Shown here piece after piece: positions 1 to 8,031 of a stretch of DNA of 64,000 nt. The DNA lies in contig CALGTD010000098.1 of assembly GCA_937901895.1 (NCBI GenBank), positions 10,584 through 74,583 on the forward strand, read 5' to 3'. The notes under the pieces are model-generated. The model saw nothing but the letters and a program-made list of their open reading frames with translations, made no database searches and was not told the DNA's origin. The stretch's first letter is position 1, and every line of letters begins with the position of its first letter. The translations under genes were made by a program, and so were the position numbers. The stretch comes from an uncultured Spartobacteria bacterium (lineage in GTDB: Bacteria > Verrucomicrobiota > Verrucomicrobiia > Chthoniobacterales > JAATET01).

Positions 1-1
1 T

Positions 2-592
2 GTCGCGTGGCGTCTGGGGGGGCGCTCCGTCGGGCTCTTTGTGTGCGCGGGAGATCGGGATCTGTGGGGACCTCCATGGCAGTGGCTGGAATCCCAGGCT
101 GGCACGCGACGGATGGGAGGGCTGACTGTGACGTCCATTCCCTGGAAGAGCCGGGATCGCGCGTGGTTCGAAAACCCGCATCGCTGGAATCACGAGCAAG
201 ACGGCGTTTGGATTGTCCTCGAACACGAGCCCCCGAAGGGAAGTCGCGTGGCCACCGGCCCCGCAGGCGGACTTCTCGAGGAGTCCGTCGGACTGGAGTT
301 TCATCCGGACTATCTGGTCTGCGGACACATGCGGGATGCGCCGTGGCGGAAGGAGGGCGGTTGGTGGGAGCGCATCGACCGCACGATCGTGTTCAACGCG
401 GGGAGCGATTCCTTGGGAGCCTTTCCCGCGCACATCATCCTCGACCTCGCACGTCGCGAAGCGACCTGGCGTCACTCCCGCGGATTCGAGTGCATCCGGT
501 TCGATGCGTTCGGACCCCGTCCGATTTTCCCCAAATCCACAAACCAAAAACCAAACCATGAACACCATTCAAATCACCCAGTCCGACTATAA
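2..592 (+). CDS. Calcineurin-like metallophosphoesterase, C-terminal part (5' end outside window)
   Basis: This reading frame is open from the left edge of the window, so the N-terminus is missing and about 196 codons remain. The visible part resembles the C-terminal half of a calcineurin-type phosphoesterase: an AGDRDLWG segment where the family has its Asn/Asp metal ligand, a VLEHEPP segment (usual GHxPP), VCGHMRDAPW (usual CGHxH) and an IVFNAGSDSLG...AHIILDL ending. These motifs normally bind two metal ions that hydrolyse phosphomonoesters or diesters. The second His of the CGHxH motif appears as Arg, so activity may differ from typical members. The 3' end runs 35 bases into the next gene, suggesting coupled translation. 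Substrate unknown; the family call is moderately secure. Confidence 0.6.
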   Translation, partial: VAWRLGGRSVGLFVCAGDRDLWGPPWQWLESQAGTRRMGGLTVTSIPWKSRDRAWFENPHRWNHEQDGVWIVLEHEPPKGSRVATGPAGGLLEESVGLEFHPDYLVCGHMRDAPWRKEGGWWERIDRTIVFNAGSDSLGAFPAHIILDLARREATWRHSRGFECIRFDAFGPRPIFPKSTNQKPNHEHHSNHPVRL

Positions 593-962
593 CCGTCTGC
601 AGGATCTCCTTCGGGACGCACGTCCCGAAACCGCCGAAGACCAGCGTTGCCGTGAGGCATTGTTTCAGGAGTTGATGCGCGCGAAGATCAAGCCTCCGGA
701 CGAGATCCCGACCGATGTCATCACGCTGGGAAGCCGTGCGCGGCTTCGTGATCTCGAGAGCGGCGACGTCCTCGAATACACGCTGGTCCTTCCCGTCGAT
801 GCCGATGTGGAGGCAGGTCGCATCTCCATTCTGGCGCCGCTGGGCACGGCGATGCTGGGATTCCGTCGCGGTGACGAAATCGAATGGATGATGCCGGGTG
901 GGAAAGTGAAGCTCCGCGTCGAGGAGGTTTTCCAACCCGAGACCGCAGGCAACATAGGCTGA
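558..962 (+). CDS. rnk: Rnk-like nucleoside diphosphate kinase regulator (GreA-type C-terminal domain)
   Basis: A 134-residue protein of the Rnk family. A short helical N-terminus (ITQSDYNRLQDLL) is followed by the linker EIPTDVITLGSRARLRDL and the beta-barrel of GreA/Rnk proteins, with ISILAPLGTAMLGFRRGD and the family ending FQPETAG. Known members bind near the RNA polymerase secondary channel through this domain and, in E. coli, influence nucleoside diphosphate kinase levels; they lack the long GreA coiled coil, as here. The ATG at 558 was chosen because the protein then begins exactly like family members; a longer frame upstream reads through the preceding phosphoesterase gene. It converges with the ATPase genes downstream across a hairpin. 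Confidence 0.85.
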   Translation: MNTIQITQSDYNRLQDLLRDARPETAEDQRCREALFQELMRAKIKPPDEIPTDVITLGSRARLRDLESGDVLEYTLVLPVDADVEAGRISILAPLGTAMLGFRRGDEIEWMMPGGKVKLRVEEVFQPETAGNIG

Positions 963-1005
963 CGATCATCCGCGGGATGGCCGGTTCCGGCTTCCAGCGC
1001 GGCGG

Positions 1006-1044
1006 CGGGATCGCACGAACCGTGATGGTTTTTGTGCGATCCCG
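1006..1044. terminator. Hairpin between convergent rnk and PilB-like genes
   Basis: CGGGATCGCAC at 1006-1016 and GTGCGATCCCG at 1034-1044 form a perfect 11-bp inverted repeat. The intervening 17 bases can add a short AACC/GGTT stem. It sits in the 106-base space between two convergent genes, where a bidirectional terminator is expected. There is no clean U-run on either side, so the mechanism is not certain. Confidence 0.65.
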
Positions 1045-1068
1045 TCTCGCGTCTGCGCAGGGGGAGCG

Positions 1069-2763
1069 TCAGGTGTATTTCAGCACTTCTTCGATGGTGG
1101 TGTCTCCATCGTAGATCGAGCGCAGACCGTCTTCGCGCAGGGTGGTCATGCCCAGCTCGATGGCCTTTTCGCGCAGGATGACACCGGGAGCCCGCTTGTT
1201 GATGAGTTCCCGGATCGGGTCGCTCATCTTGAGGAGTTCGTAGATGCCCTTGCGGCCCTTGTAGCCGGTGTGGTTGCAATCGGGACAGCCTTTGCCGAAG
1301 TAAAAATTCTTGTCGCCAATGTCGTAGGCGGAAAGTCCGAGCTGGCCGAGGACGGCTTCGCTGGGCTCGTAGGACTCGCGGCACCGCGGACAGATGCGGC
1401 GGATGAGGCGTTGCGCCAGAACGCACTCCAGCGACGCGGAGATGAGGAAGGGCTCGACGCCCATGTCCATGAGACGCGTGACTGCGCCCGTTGCATCGTT
1501 CGTGTGGAGCGTGGTGAACACAAGGTGACCGGTTAGGGACGCCTGGATCGCGATCTGCGCCGTCTCCATGTCACGGGTTTCTCCCACGAGGATGCGGTCG
1601 GGGTCCTGACGCAGGAAGGCGCGCAGGACGCGGGCAAACGTGAGTCCGATGCCCTCGTGGATCGGCACCTGCATGATGCCTTCGATCTCGTATTCGACAG
1701 GGTCCTCGGCGGTGAGGATCTTCACGTCGATCGTGTTGATCTTGCGCAGGCAGGCGTAGAGCGTGGTCGTCTTTCCCGAGCCGGTGGGACCGGTGACGAT
1801 GAAGATGCCGTTGGGCTTCTCGATCGTCTCGTTGATGTGCTCCTTGATGTATTCGGGCATGCCGAGGGCATCGAGGTCGAGATTGACGGACGAGCGGTCG
1901 AGCACGCGAAGCACGACACTCTCACCGAACTGCGTCGGGAGTGTGGAGACGCGAAGGTCGATCTGCTTGCCATTGACCATGCGCTGGATGCGGCCGTCCT
2001 GCGGAAGGCGGCGCTCGGCGATGTTGAGGTTTGACAGAACCTTGACGCGGGAAATGACGGGGTTCGCGAGATGCCGGGGAGGGGGATCCATTTCGTAGAG
2101 GGCGCCGTCGACGCGATAGCGGACCTTGAATTCCGTCTCGAAGGGCTCGAAATGGATGTCCGAGGCGCGCGCCTGCACCGCCTTGTCGAGAATGAGATCG
2201 ACGTAGCGGATGATGGGGGCGGCGTTCGCCTCAGCGGCGGCCTCGGCGGCGTTGAAGCTGTCGAGATCCCCCTCGGCGAGTTCGAGTTTCGTGTCGCCGA
2301 GTTGCGCGAGGATTTCCTCCATGCTGGAGTCCTCGGTGCCGTAATTGCCGCTGATCAGCGCCTCGATCTTTGCGATCGTCTGGCCCACACAGGGCTGGAT
2401 CTCGCGGCCCAGGGCAAAACGCAGATCCTCGACGGCCTGGCCGTTGAGCGGATCGGTGAGTGCGACGAAGATCGTGTTTTCGTTCGCTCCGATCGGAAGC
2501 GCACCGTGAAGGCGGGCGAGACCACCCGGGATCAGCGCAAGCACTTCCGGCGAGGGTTCAAACTCGGACAGATCGTAGCGCTCGGCGCCGATGGCGTCCG
2601 CGAGGGCCTGGTAGAAGGTTTCCTCGGCCACGTAGCCGGTGTTCACGGCGACCTCTTCGACGGGGCGGCCGGTTTCAGAGCATTCGCGCTCGATTTCCTC
2701 GGCCTCGGCGGCGCCGATGACGTTGGCTTCCTTGAGCAGTTCGAGAACTTGAGAGGTGTTCAT
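1069..2763 (-). CDS. PilB/GspE-family secretion ATPase (first of a tandem pair)
   Basis: A 564-residue hexameric secretion ATPase of the type that powers type IV pilus extension or type II secretion at the cytoplasmic membrane. The N-terminal MshEN-like domain (about 1-150) carries LIPGGLARLHGALPI. The core has Walker A GPTGSGKTTT near residue 323, an Asp box around AEDPVEYEIEG, Walker B ILVGETRD (usually GEIRD), a His box TGHLVFTTLHTND, and two Cys pairs, CPRC near 457 and CPDC near 491, which bind zinc in this family. It is 13 bases downstream of a paralogous ATPase gene and probably cotranscribed with it. No pilin, PilC or secretin genes lie in the window, so pilus versus type II secretion cannot be decided. 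Confidence 0.88.
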   Translation of the reverse strand: MNTSQVLELLKEANVIGAAEAEEIERECSETGRPVEEVAVNTGYVAEETFYQALADAIGAERYDLSEFEPSPEVLALIPGGLARLHGALPIGANENTIFVALTDPLNGQAVEDLRFALGREIQPCVGQTIAKIEALISGNYGTEDSSMEEILAQLGDTKLELAEGDLDSFNAAEAAAEANAAPIIRYVDLILDKAVQARASDIHFEPFETEFKVRYRVDGALYEMDPPPRHLANPVISRVKVLSNLNIAERRLPQDGRIQRMVNGKQIDLRVSTLPTQFGESVVLRVLDRSSVNLDLDALGMPEYIKEHINETIEKPNGIFIVTGPTGSGKTTTLYACLRKINTIDVKILTAEDPVEYEIEGIMQVPIHEGIGLTFARVLRAFLRQDPDRILVGETRDMETAQIAIQASLTGHLVFTTLHTNDATGAVTRLMDMGVEPFLISASLECVLAQRLIRRICPRCRESYEPSEAVLGQLGLSAYDIGDKNFYFGKGCPDCNHTGYKGRKGIYELLKMSDPIRELINKRAPGVILREKAIELGMTTLREDGLRSIYDGDTTIEEVLKYT

Positions 2764-2776
2764 GAGGAGAGAGGGA

Positions 2777-4435
2777 TCAGGCGGCGTCGGCCATCGTGCT
2801 GGTGATGACTTCCTCGGCAGTCGTCATGCCGGCGAGGACCTTGCGAACGCCGTCTTCGCGCAGGGTGCGCATCCCGAGTTCGCGTGCGCGCTGGCGCAGC
2901 TGAATGGTCGAGGCGTTGTTGTTGATCATGTGGCGGACTTCGTCATCGATGACGAAGATCTCGAAGATGCCCATTCGGCCCTTGTAGCCCTTTCCGCGAC
3001 AGGCATCGCAGCCCACGGGCTTCATCGGGGTGGCGTTTGCGAGCTGGGACGGCTCGAGGCCGAGCGTGTGGAGCTCGTATTCCGAGAGCTCCGCGGGTGC
3101 TTTGCATTTCGGGCACAACCGCCGGACGAGGCGCTGGGCCATGGCCGCGCGCATCGAGCTGGAAACGAGGAAGGGCTGGACGCCGATGTCGACGAGACGG
3201 GGAATGGCGCTGGGCGCGTCGTTCGTGTGCAGCGTGGAGAGCACGAGGTGACCGGTGAGCGCGGCGTTGATCGCGATGCTCGCGGTCTCCGGGTCACGAA
3301 TTTCACCAATCATGATGATGTTCGGCGCCTGGCGGAGCATGGAGCGCAGCGCCGCAGGGAACGTCATGCCGATCTCGGAGTTCACCTGCACCTGGTTGAT
3401 GCCGGACATCTGGTATTCGACCGGATCCTCGACGGTGATGAGCTTGCGGTCGGGTTTGTTGATGACGTTCAGGCAGGCGTAGAGCGTCGTCGTCTTGCCG
3501 GATCCCGTGGGGCCGGTGACGAGGACGATGCCGTCCGGCAGGGTGATGAGCTGCTCGAACTTCTGCTGGTCGTCGCTCAGGAAGCCGAGGTCCGGCAGAC
3601 CGAGCACGAGCGACGATTTGTCGAGAATACGCATGACCACGCTCTCGCCGTGAACCGTCGGAACCGTGGAAACGCGCAGGTCGAGCGCCGTCTTTCCGAG
3701 CCTCACCTGGATGCGGCCGTCCTGCGGGAGCCGCTTCTCGGCGATGCTCATCGTGCCCGTCATGATCTTGAGACGGCTGAGGATGGCGGCCTGAAGTTTC
3801 TTCGGCGGGCTCTGCATTTCCTGCAGGACACCGTCGATGCGGAAGCGGACACGGAAGCTTTTCTCGAGCGGTTCGAGGTGAATGTCGGACGCGCGGTTCT
3901 TGTAGGCGTCGACAAGGAGGGTGGTGACCATCTTGATGATGGGGGCGTCACCCTCGCCGGTTTCCTCGCCAACCTCGAAGCCCTCACCGGCGGAGACGTC
4001 GCCCTCCGGCGGGCCGTAATATTGCGTGAGCGCCTGGTCGAGCTGTTCGGGCGTGGCGCAGACAAATTCCACTTCGCGCTTGAGCAGGAAGCTGAGGCTG
4101 TCGAAGGCCTCGAAATCCATTGGATCGCTGATCGCGATCGTCACCGAGTCGCCCTGCTCGGCGATGGGGATGGCGCGGTAGCGGCGCGCGTCGGTGGGGC
4201 TGAGGATGCCGGTGATGTTCGGCGGGACTGTGATCTGCGACAGATTCACAAATTCCATGCCGCTGTTTGCGGCAAGGGTCCTGGAGATGTCCTCGTGGGT
4301 GACGAGACCCATGGCCACCAAAGCGTCGGAGGCGCTGCCTTCTCCCGCGTTGTTTCGGGCCTCCTGAATCTGGTCCCGGGTCACAAGGCCTGCTTCGAGC
4401 AGGACATCCACTACGTAGTCGTCGTTTAAAGGCAC
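2777..4435 (-). CDS. PilB/GspE-family secretion ATPase (second of a tandem pair)
   Basis: A 552-residue ATPase with the same domain order as its neighbour: an N-terminal MshEN-like region (DDYVVDVLLEAGLVTRDQI...), Walker A GPTGSGKTTT near residue 306, VEDPVEYQMSGINQVQV, Walker B IMIGEIRDPETA, TGHLVLSTLHTND, and the Cys pairs CPKC and CDAC. The frame stays open far upstream into the divergent adenylate kinase gene, but family-like sequence begins at PLNDDYVVDV, so the GTG at 4435 is the likely start; no strong ribosome-binding site is visible. The two proteins are clearly diverged rather than a recent duplication. Having both suggests two pilus or secretion systems, or two ATPases serving one machine. 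Confidence 0.87.
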   Translation of the reverse strand: MPLNDDYVVDVLLEAGLVTRDQIQEARNNAGEGSASDALVAMGLVTHEDISRTLAANSGMEFVNLSQITVPPNITGILSPTDARRYRAIPIAEQGDSVTIAISDPMDFEAFDSLSFLLKREVEFVCATPEQLDQALTQYYGPPEGDVSAGEGFEVGEETGEGDAPIIKMVTTLLVDAYKNRASDIHLEPLEKSFRVRFRIDGVLQEMQSPPKKLQAAILSRLKIMTGTMSIAEKRLPQDGRIQVRLGKTALDLRVSTVPTVHGESVVMRILDKSSLVLGLPDLGFLSDDQQKFEQLITLPDGIVLVTGPTGSGKTTTLYACLNVINKPDRKLITVEDPVEYQMSGINQVQVNSEIGMTFPAALRSMLRQAPNIIMIGEIRDPETASIAINAALTGHLVLSTLHTNDAPSAIPRLVDIGVQPFLVSSSMRAAMAQRLVRRLCPKCKAPAELSEYELHTLGLEPSQLANATPMKPVGCDACRGKGYKGRMGIFEIFVIDDEVRHMINNNASTIQLRQRARELGMRTLREDGVRKVLAGMTTAEEVITSTMADAA

Positions 4436-4564
4436 TGGGAGAAAAATCGGTTTTGGATGTCTGTAAGGATGGCGCGGGGCGATGTCAAACCCCACTGCGG
4501 AGAGGAGGCTGATTGCCGCCTTGCGGCGCAACGATTCATCGTCGAGCATCCACGACTTCTCTCC

Positions 4565-5197
4565 ATGAGCAAATACCGGACTTATCTCATTTTTGGCGCG
4601 CCCGGCTCGGGCAAAGGAACCCAGGGCAAGACGTTGGGCAGCATCCCGCGATTTTTCCACTGTGCCTGTGGCGATGTGTTTCGCTCGATCGACACCCGCA
4701 CGCCGCTCGGGCGGAAGTTCGTCGAATATTCGAGCCGGGGCGAGCTTGTGCCCGACGAGGTCACGGTGGAACTGTGGAGCGTGCGCATCGAGCAGTGCGT
4801 CGAGGCGCATGAGTTCAAGCCCGACATCGATCACCTCGTGCTCGATGGAATCCCGCGCAACGTCCGCCAGGCGGAACTCATGCAGGAGTTCATCGACGTG
4901 AAGAGGATCTTTCATCTCTCGTGCCCCGATCGGGCGAAGCTCGCCGAACGCCTTCGCAAGCGCGCGATCAAGGACAACCGCCTCGACGATGCCAGCGAGG
5001 CGGTGATTCAGCACCGGATCGAGACCTACGAGAACGAGTCGCGGCCGTTGCTCGAATTCTACCCGAAGGAGTTGATCTGCCAGATCGACGCGACGCAGCC
5101 GCCGGTGATCGTGCTGTCGAAGATCATCCAGCAGCTGGCTGCGGACGAGCAGGCGCAGGTCGATGCCGGCACCCGCGCTCTAGCGGACGAAGCCTGA
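4565..5197 (+). CDS. adk: Adenylate kinase-family nucleotide kinase
   Basis: A 210-residue kinase expected to interconvert ATP + AMP and 2 ADP in the cytoplasm. The P-loop GAPGSGKGT lies at about residues 11-19. DGIPRNVRQAE corresponds to the DGFPR motif (Phe replaced by Ile), and RAIKDNRLDDASEAVIQHRIETYENESRPLLEFY matches the LID-proximal Arg-rich helix and C-terminal region. The LID is the short form without Cys residues. The ATG at 4565 gives a standard N-terminus (MSKYRTYLIFGAPG). It diverges from the secretion ATPase and heads a plus-strand run with fmt 7 bases downstream. A related nucleoside monophosphate kinase specificity cannot be excluded because of the altered FPR motif. Confidence 0.82.
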   Translation: MSKYRTYLIFGAPGSGKGTQGKTLGSIPRFFHCACGDVFRSIDTRTPLGRKFVEYSSRGELVPDEVTVELWSVRIEQCVEAHEFKPDIDHLVLDGIPRNVRQAELMQEFIDVKRIFHLSCPDRAKLAERLRKRAIKDNRLDDASEAVIQHRIETYENESRPLLEFYPKELICQIDATQPPVIVLSKIIQQLAADEQAQVDAGTRALADEA

Positions 5198-5204
5198 GCA
5201 GGGA

Positions 5205-6146
5205 ATGCGCGCGATTTTCATGGGAACCGGCGACATCGGGTTGCCAAGCCTGAGGGCGCTGCTGGCGCGGCCCGGCTGCGAAGTCGCGGCGGTCGTCACC
5301 CAGCCGGACCGTCCGGCTGGCCGTGGACGGAAATTGCGTCCGCCGGAGGTCAAGCGCGTCGCGGCGGTGGCGGACGTTCCCGTTTTGCAACCGGCAAGAC
5401 TTCGGGATCCGGCGGCCGTCGCCGAGCTGGCGGCAATCGCGCCGGATGTGATCGTCGTGATGGCCTACGGGCAGATTCTGCCAAAGGCGGTCCTCGACCT
5501 GCCGCGGCTCGCGTGTCTGAACCTCCATGCCTCCCTCCTGCCGCGACATCGGGGGGCATCGCCGATTCAGGCCGCCCTGCTTGCCGGCGACCGGCAGACG
5601 GGAATCACCGTGATGCACATGGCCGAGGGGCTCGATACCGGTGACATGCTCCTTTCACGACCCATCGACATTGCGGAACGCGAGACTGCGGGTTCGCTTC
5701 ATGACCGCCTTGCGGAGCTGGCGGCACCCGCAATGATGGAAGCCCTCGACCTGCTGGAGCGTGGAGAGGCTCCACGCACCCCGCAGGATGAATCCCGGGC
5801 GACGTATGCGGGCAGGTTGACCCGGGAAAGCGGGCGCATCGACTGGTCGCGTGCCGCGGACGAGATCGACCGTCATATCCGGGCGATGAATCCATGGCCT
5901 GCGGCGTCCACGGAGGTTCCCCTTGCCGATGGCGGAATGGGGCGGTTGAAGGTTTTCGACGCGCCTCCTGCGGAGGGCGGCGGAGAGCCGGGCGAGATCC
6001 TGGCTGCGAACAACGACGGAATTCTGGTCGGCACCGGGAGCGGCGCCGTGCTCCTGCGCGAGGTGCAGGGCGAGGGGGGACGACGGATGGCCGCTGGCGA
6101 CTGGCTGCGGGGACACTCCGTTTTGGTCGGTGGTCGGTGCGTCTGA
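5205..6146 (+). CDS. fmt: Methionyl-tRNA formyltransferase
   Basis: A 313-residue enzyme that transfers a formyl group from 10-formyl-tetrahydrofolate to initiator Met-tRNA. The start MRAIFMGTGDIGLPSL is typical, and the catalytic Asn-His-Asp set is visible in LNLHASLLPRHRGASPIQ and GLDTGDML. The C-terminal tRNA-binding domain (about 205-313) includes INWSRAADEI-like sequence, here RIDWSRAADEIDRHIRAMNPWP. Length matches the family. It starts 7 bases after the adenylate kinase gene and precedes pyrH and frr, a translation and nucleotide housekeeping run. The peptide deformylase gene that often neighbours fmt is absent from the window. Confidence 0.95.
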   Translation: MRAIFMGTGDIGLPSLRALLARPGCEVAAVVTQPDRPAGRGRKLRPPEVKRVAAVADVPVLQPARLRDPAAVAELAAIAPDVIVVMAYGQILPKAVLDLPRLACLNLHASLLPRHRGASPIQAALLAGDRQTGITVMHMAEGLDTGDMLLSRPIDIAERETAGSLHDRLAELAAPAMMEALDLLERGEAPRTPQDESRATYAGRLTRESGRIDWSRAADEIDRHIRAMNPWPAASTEVPLADGGMGRLKVFDAPPAEGGGEPGEILAANNDGILVGTGSGAVLLREVQGEGGRRMAAGDWLRGHSVLVGGRCV

Positions 6147-6198
6147 CCGGAATTTCCTTCCCAACGGAGAAGGGTTCCGGTTTCCTTTCCGCGCGACG

Positions 6199-6942
6199 AT
6201 GACCGAATCCGCGACACCGAAGTTCAAGCGCATTGTTCTCAAAATCAGCGGGGAGGCCCTGCGGGAGCCCGGCAGCCGGGACAACATTTCTCCGCAGATC
6301 GTGAATGCGATCGCGGCGCAGATTGCCGAAGTTCGCCGGCTGGGTGTGGAGGTTGCGGTGGTCGTCGGCGGTGGAAACATCTGGCGTGGCCTCGCGGCCA
6401 GTCATCGCGGCATGAACCGCACAACCGCCGACTACATGGGCATGCTGGCCACGGTCATCAACGGCATGGCCTTGATGAGTGCGCTCGAGGAGGTCGGCGT
6501 CACGACCCGTGTGCAGACTGCGATCGAGATGAACAACGTCGCCGAGCCGTTCATTCTGCGCCGTGCGATGCAGCATCTCGAGAACGGCCACGTCGTCATT
6601 TTTGTTGCGGGCACGGGGAACCCGTTCTTTTCGACGGACACGACTGCGGCGCTCCGCGCAAACGAAATCGGAGCGCAGGTCATCCTCAAGGCGACGAAGG
6701 TCGATGGCATCTACGACAGCGATCCGATGAAGAATCCCGACGCGAAGAAGTTCGAGCGCATCACCTACAGCGAGGCGCTCTCGCGGCGGCTGCAGGTCAT
6801 GGATTCCACGGCATTCAGTCTTTGCATGGACAATCGCATGCCCATTATCGTCTTCGACATGTCCGACATGTCGAACATCCGCCGCGCCGTGATGGGTGAG
6901 CCGGTGGGGTCGCTCGTGACGGAGACGCTGGACGCAGCCTGA
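6199..6942 (+). CDS. pyrH: UMP kinase
   Basis: A 247-residue amino-acid-kinase-fold enzyme that phosphorylates UMP to UDP. Diagnostic segments are FKRIVLKISGEAL at the N-terminus, VVVGGGNIWRG, MNRTTADYMGMLATVINGMAL, FVAGTGNPFFSTDTTAALRA and KATKVDGIYDSDP. The ATG at 6199 gives the usual short lead before KRIVLKISGE; an in-frame codon at 6130 would add 23 unlikely residues encoded over the end of fmt. frr follows 6 bases downstream, the common bacterial pyrH-frr pairing, although rpsB and tsf are not upstream here. Confidence 0.96.
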   Translation: MTESATPKFKRIVLKISGEALREPGSRDNISPQIVNAIAAQIAEVRRLGVEVAVVVGGGNIWRGLAASHRGMNRTTADYMGMLATVINGMALMSALEEVGVTTRVQTAIEMNNVAEPFILRRAMQHLENGHVVIFVAGTGNPFFSTDTTAALRANEIGAQVILKATKVDGIYDSDPMKNPDAKKFERITYSEALSRRLQVMDSTAFSLCMDNRMPIIVFDMSDMSNIRRAVMGEPVGSLVTETLDAA

Positions 6943-6948
6943 AGATTT

Positions 6949-7509
6949 ATGAATTTGGATGAAGTAATGCTCGAGGCCGAGATGGCCATGGACAAGGCGG
7001 TGGAATTCCTGACGCATGAATTCGCGTCGATCCGCACCGGCAAGGCGTCGCCCGCGCTTGTCGAGAACATGGACGTCGAGGCCTACGGATCGAATATGAA
7101 GCTCAAGCAGCTCGCGTTGATTTCGACCCCTGAGCCGCGACTGCTGGTCATCCAACCCTTCGATGCATCCACCACGCGCGACATCGAGCGTGCGATCAAC
7201 GAATCCCGCCTCGGCATCGCCCCCGCGGTGGACGGCAAGATCATTCGCATTCCGATTCCGGAACTTTCCGAGGAGCGCCGTCGCGAACTCGTGAAGACCG
7301 TCAAACAGCTGGCCGAGGAGGCGAAGGTGCGTGTGCGTGCCTGCCGCCGGGAGGCCATGGATTCGGTGAAGAAGATGCAGAAGGAGGGCGAACTGACCGA
7401 GGACGATCTTCGCGTTGCAGAGGACGACATCCAGAAGCTTACCGACAAATTCGTCGCGTCCATCGACGAGCATGTGGTCTCCAAGGAAGCGGAGATCATG
7501 AAAATCTGA
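6949..7509 (+). CDS. frr: Ribosome recycling factor
   Basis: A 186-residue protein, the standard length, that splits post-termination ribosomes together with EF-G. Recognisable parts are the N-terminal helix (MNLDEVMLEAEMAMDKAVEF), FASIRTGKASPALVENMDVEAYGS, the beta domain with LISTPEPRLLVIQPFDAS, and the long C-terminal helix RRRELVKTVKQLAEEAKVRVRACRREA. Its TGA stop shares a base with the ATG of the following gene (TGATG), so translational coupling is likely. Confidence 0.96.
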   Translation: MNLDEVMLEAEMAMDKAVEFLTHEFASIRTGKASPALVENMDVEAYGSNMKLKQLALISTPEPRLLVIQPFDASTTRDIERAINESRLGIAPAVDGKIIRIPIPELSEERRRELVKTVKQLAEEAKVRVRACRREAMDSVKKMQKEGELTEDDLRVAEDDIQKLTDKFVASIDEHVVSKEAEIMKI

Positions 7510-8021
7510 TGAGGCGTTCGCTCCCCTGCTTGGCCGCCTGTCTCGCGCTTGGGTGCACGATGGTTGCCGACGCCCGTGTCGTGCGGCCTGCGCCGGATTT
7601 TACGTGGACCGATTACAACGGAAAGGCGATGTCGCTTGCCTCGTTGAAGGGCCAGCCGGTTGTGCTGATCATTGCGCCGTCACCAACGGACCGCACGTTC
7701 CGGGCGCAGATTGGCCAGCTTCAAAAGGCGTATCAACGATTCGCCGCTGCGAAACTCGTCTGCTTTGCGGCATTCACCTCCGAGGGAGGGACCGTCAAAT
7801 CGAACATCCCGTTCATCGTCGCACCGGACGGACCGCGTGTCGCGTTTCTCTATGATGTGCCGGCAGGATTTGCGATCGCCGTGATCGGTCCCGACGGAAA
7901 CCTCGACTGTCTGTGGAGAAAGGTCCTTCCGGCGCAACGCATCCTCGACATCATGGACAACAACTACGAGGTCCAGCGGGGATTCCGAAGCGAGCACCTG
8001 GGTTCGATCCCTATCGACTAG
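7509..8021 (+). CDS. Secreted thioredoxin-fold-like protein lacking catalytic cysteine
   Basis: A 170-residue protein with an N-terminal signal sequence (MRRSLPCLAACLALGC... ending near ADA). The mature part, PAPDFTWTDYNGKAMSLASLKGQPVVLIIAPSPTDRTFR...AVIGPDGNLDCLWRKVLPAQRILDIMD, follows the AhpC/TlpA layout: DF-T-G-LASLKGQPVVL, then the active-site loop, then VIGPDG. The loop reads APSPTDRTFR with no Cys where peroxiredoxins and TlpA proteins have one, so redox catalysis at that position is unlikely. It resembles DUF4174-type proteins, but that is a weak impression. It is coupled to frr by TGATG and converges with the LPS gene downstream. Confidence 0.6.
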   Translation: MRRSLPCLAACLALGCTMVADARVVRPAPDFTWTDYNGKAMSLASLKGQPVVLIIAPSPTDRTFRAQIGQLQKAYQRFAAAKLVCFAAFTSEGGTVKSNIPFIVAPDGPRVAFLYDVPAGFAIAVIGPDGNLDCLWRKVLPAQRILDIMDNNYEVQRGFRSEHLGSIPID

Positions 8022-8031
8022 AGACGCTTCT

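Noticed and set aside
4436..5014. N-terminal extension of the second PilB/GspE ATPase
   Set aside because: The extra 193 codons lie opposite adenylate kinase and do not resemble the ATPase family; the GTG at 4435 fits.
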